DNA from: Thioalkalivibrio sp. ALJ3
Lineage (GTDB): Bacteria > Pseudomonadota > Gammaproteobacteria > Ectothiorhodospirales > Ectothiorhodospiraceae
NCBI RefSeq assembly: GCF_000377205.1
Contig: NZ_KB897908.1
Coordinates: 1 to 64,000 of the forward strand
DNA length: 64,000 nucleotides
Direction of reading: 5' to 3'
The notes below the pieces were generated by a model. That model did not search any database and was not told where the DNA came from. It saw only the letters and a program-made list of their open reading frames with translations. Position numbers and translations under genes: made by a program. This document shows positions 61,970 to 64,000 of the stretch, in pieces. The stretch's first letter is position 1, and the number at the start of each line of letters is the position of its first letter.

Positions 61970-63016
61970 GTGGACGAGAATCGCAAGAAGGCCCTGACCG
62001 CCGCACTGGGGCAGATCGAACGCCAATTCGGCAAGGGCGCGGTGATGCGCATGGGCGATCAGCAGGCGGTGGACGTGCCGGCCATCTCCACGGGTTCCCT
62101 AGCGCTGGATATCGCGCTGGGCATCGGTGGCGTGCCACGCGGGCGCGTGGTCGAGATCTACGGGCCGGAGTCCTCGGGCAAGACGACCCTGACCCTGCAG
62201 GTGGTGGCCGAGGCACAGAAGGTGGGCGGCACCGCCGCGTTCGTGGATGCCGAGCACGCCCTGGACCCGACCTACGCCGAGAAGCTGGGCGTAAACGTCG
62301 ACGATCTGCTGGTCTCGCAGCCGGATACCGGCGAGCAGGCGCTGGAGATCGCCGACATGCTGGTTCGCTCCGGTGCGGTGGACGTGGTGATCGTCGACTC
62401 CGTGGCCGCGCTGACGCCCAAGGCGGAGATCGAGGGCGAGATGGGTGACTCCCACGTTGGCCTGCAGGCGCGGTTGATGTCGCAGGCCCTGCGCAAGCTG
62501 ACCGCCAACATCAAGCGTTCGAACACGCTGGTCATCTTCATCAACCAGATCCGCATGAAGATCGGCGTGATGTTTGGCAGTCCCGAAACCACTACCGGCG
62601 GCAACGCGCTCAAGTTCTACTCCTCCGTGCGCATGGATATCCGCCGCATCGGCGCGATCAAGAAGGGCGACGAGGTGATCGGCAACGAGACCCGCGTGAA
62701 GGTCGTCAAGAACAAGATGGCGCCCCCGTTCAAGGAGGCGTACTTCGAGATCCTCTATGGCGAGGGTATCTCGCGCGTGGGCGAGATCATCGAGATGGGC
62801 GTGAAGGAAGGCCTGATCGACAAGGCCGGCGCCTGGTACAGCTACAACGGCGAGCGTATCGGCCAGGGCAAGGAGAACGCCCGCCAGTACCTGAAGGACA
62901 ACCCGCAGATCGCCGAGGAAGTCGAGAAGACCCTGCGCGAACGCCTGCTGCCGAAGCGCAACAAGGCCCCGGTAGAGGACGTGCCGGCCGATGCCTCGGT
63001 CGAGGAGCAAGGCTGA
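61970..63016 (+). CDS. recA: Recombinase RecA
   Basis: RecA forms filaments on single-stranded DNA for homologous recombination and SOS induction. The 348-residue product has Walker [31 protein letters not shown], Walker [17 protein letters not shown], loop L1 [38 protein letters not shown], and an acidic C-terminus. The start is a GTG at 61970 after CGGGAGGCATACC. The 152-base gap upstream has no convincing gammaproteobacterial LexA box. recX overlaps its 3' end. Confidence 0.98.
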   Translation: MDENRKKALTAALGQIERQFGKGAVMRMGDQQAVDVPAISTGSLALDIALGIGGVPRGRVVEIYGPESSGKTTLTLQVVAEAQKVGGTAAFVDAEHALDPTYAEKLGVNVDDLLVSQPDTGEQALEIADMLVRSGAVDVVIVDSVAALTPKAEIEGEMGDSHVGLQARLMSQALRKLTANIKRSNTLVIFINQIRMKIGVMFGSPETTTGGNALKFYSSVRMDIRRIGAIKKGDEVIGNETRVKVVKNKMAPPFKEAYFEILYGEGISRVGEIIEMGVKEGLIDKAGAWYSYNGERIGQGKENARQYLKDNPQIAEEVEKTLRERLLPKRNKAPVEDVPADASVEEQG

Positions 63017-63473
63017 TCCGGCCGACCCGGACGCCGCACTGGAGGCTGGGCTTCGGCTTCTGGTGCGGCGCGAGCATTCCGCGCTGGAGCTCGCGCGCAA
63101 GCTCGCCGAACGCGGTTTCGAGCGCGACGCAGTGGATGCCGCGCTCGAGCGTGCGCGCGAACTCGACTACCTGAGCGACACCCGTTACGCCGACTTCATC
63201 GCCCGCCACCGCACCGATCAGGGCTACGGCGAACAGCGCATCCGCGCCGAGCTCGCCCACAACGGCATCGGCAGCGATACCGTTAATGCCGCCATTGAAT
63301 CCCTGGAGGTCGACTGGACCGAGCAGGCCCGTGGCCAGCTCGAACGCCACTTCCGTCATCCCCCCGAGACCCGCGAGGACGAGGCCCGCATGCTCCGCCA
63401 CCTGGCCGGCCGCGGCTTCCCCGGTGGCGTCGCCCACCAGGCCCTCGCCGCCTGGAAAGACGGGACCCGGTAG
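62991..63473 (+). CDS. recX: Regulatory protein RecX
   Basis: RecX caps and inhibits RecA filaments. The 160-residue product consists of three-helix repeats: [59 protein letters not shown], and [18 protein letters not shown]. The ATG at 62991 overlaps the recA end by 26 bases, implying coupled translation. Confidence 0.93.
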   Translation: MPRSRSKADPADPDAALEAGLRLLVRREHSALELARKLAERGFERDAVDAALERARELDYLSDTRYADFIARHRTDQGYGEQRIRAELAHNGIGSDTVNAAIESLEVDWTEQARGQLERHFRHPPETREDEARMLRHLAGRGFPGGVAHQALAAWKDGTR

Positions 63474-63483
63474 GACGTAGGAC

Positions 63484-63552
63484 GTAGGAGGCCAGCCCCC
63501 TGGCCGATGCGACGTTGATAATGCCCCATCGGCCAGAGGGCTGGCCTCCTAC
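63484..63552. repeat. GTAGGAG-type palindromic repeat, unit 1
   Basis: This 69-base unit starts GTAGGAGGCCAGCCCCCTGG and ends CCAGAGGGCTGGCCTCCTAC, an imperfect palindrome. It directly follows a triplicated TAGGACG after the recX stop. Confidence 0.8.
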
Positions 63553-63573
63553 AGGGGTGGTGGCTTTGTCGTT

Positions 63574-63642
63574 GTAGGAGCGCAGCCCCTTGCGCGATGG
63601 GGCGTTGGCGGTGCCCCATCGGCCAGGGGGCTGGCCTCCTAC
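63574..63642. repeat. GTAGGAG-type palindromic repeat, unit 2
   Basis: This unit has the same 69-base length and ends. It starts GTAGGAGCGCAGCCCCTTGC and ends GGCCAGGGGGCTGGCCTCCT AC. The left arm differs in places from its right arm (GCGC against GGCC). The pair lies between recX and alaS and resembles Pseudomonas-type REP units. Confidence 0.8.
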
Positions 63643-63696
63643 ATCATGGCCCGAAGGCGGGGGCGGCAATACGCGGGTTGGGGGCTTGCGTGATAG

Positions 63697-64000
<304 letters not shown>

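Noticed and set aside
63484-63642. CRISPR array
   Set aside because: Only two long palindromic units are present, with no regular short spacers.

Overview
The window is a high-GC, densely coded gammaproteobacterial chromosome segment. Gene content (ribH-nusB-thiL-pgpA, recA-recX-alaS, recCBD, mutS, msrPQ, modABC) is typical of Gammaproteobacteria. An orphan CsoS1D-like carboxysome shell protein, two periplasmic DsrE-like proteins and several rhodanese-type proteins suggest a sulfur-oxidising chemolithoautotroph of the Ectothiorhodospiraceae/Thioalkalivibrio kind. That assignment is inference from gene content, not from a marker gene.

Layout. 1-1.2 kb: IS110-family transposase with a non-coding leader that may encode its guide RNA. 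1.2-6.6 kb: PA3496-like small protein, msrPQ (periplasmic methionine sulfoxide repair), then ribH-nusB-thiL-pgpA, interrupted between ribH and nusB by a structured 285-bp repeat. 6.6-10.3 kb: circularly permuted ATP-grasp, alpha-E protein and the proteasome-like peptidase Anbu. 10.4-13.6 kb: tandem secreted histidine phosphatases, host-attachment protein, GNAT acetyltransferase, YajD-like HNH nuclease. 13.6-22.9 kb: two large GGDEF-EAL proteins (one with a CxxCH haem motif and an FNR-like site upstream), a lipoprotein hydrolase and a multi-pass 'SpecificRecomb' family protein. 23-26.5 kb: alternative oxidase, CsoS1D-like shell protein, NUDIX hydrolase, and a TMEM165-type Mn exporter behind a yybP-ykoY manganese riboswitch. 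26.7-30.3 kb: TetR regulator with a palindromic operator, two periplasmic DsrE-like proteins, an HMA-like protein and a rhodanese/metallo-beta-lactamase fusion whose two active sites both look altered. 30.4-36.9 kb: small proteins, a second copy of the structured repeat, rhodanese, S9 peptidase, catalase.

37-41.4 kb: pyruvate kinase, a membrane protein and a Dsb-like protein embedded in a repeat-rich, partly decayed region (four ~119-bp palindromes, eight GGGTGTCC-type motifs, a HigA-like remnant). This ends at a SIR2-HerA pair, a recognised anti-phage gene combination. 44.5-48.5 kb: molybdate transport (modABC) and a nucleoside transporter. 48.6-57.9 kb: recC-recB-recD, each overlapping the next, ending stop-to-stop against mutS. 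60.6-64 kb: third copy of the structured repeat, PilZ protein, pncC, recA, recX, Pseudomonas-type palindromic repeats and the start of alaS.

The most unusual signal is the structured repeat (4081-4365, 30767-31081, 60588-60886). The three intergenic copies keep an outer stem of about 31 bp and at least two internal stems. Their sequence differences are matched by compensating changes on the opposite arm, so folded structure, not coding capacity, appears to be what is maintained. No CRISPR array, tRNA or rRNA gene was seen.
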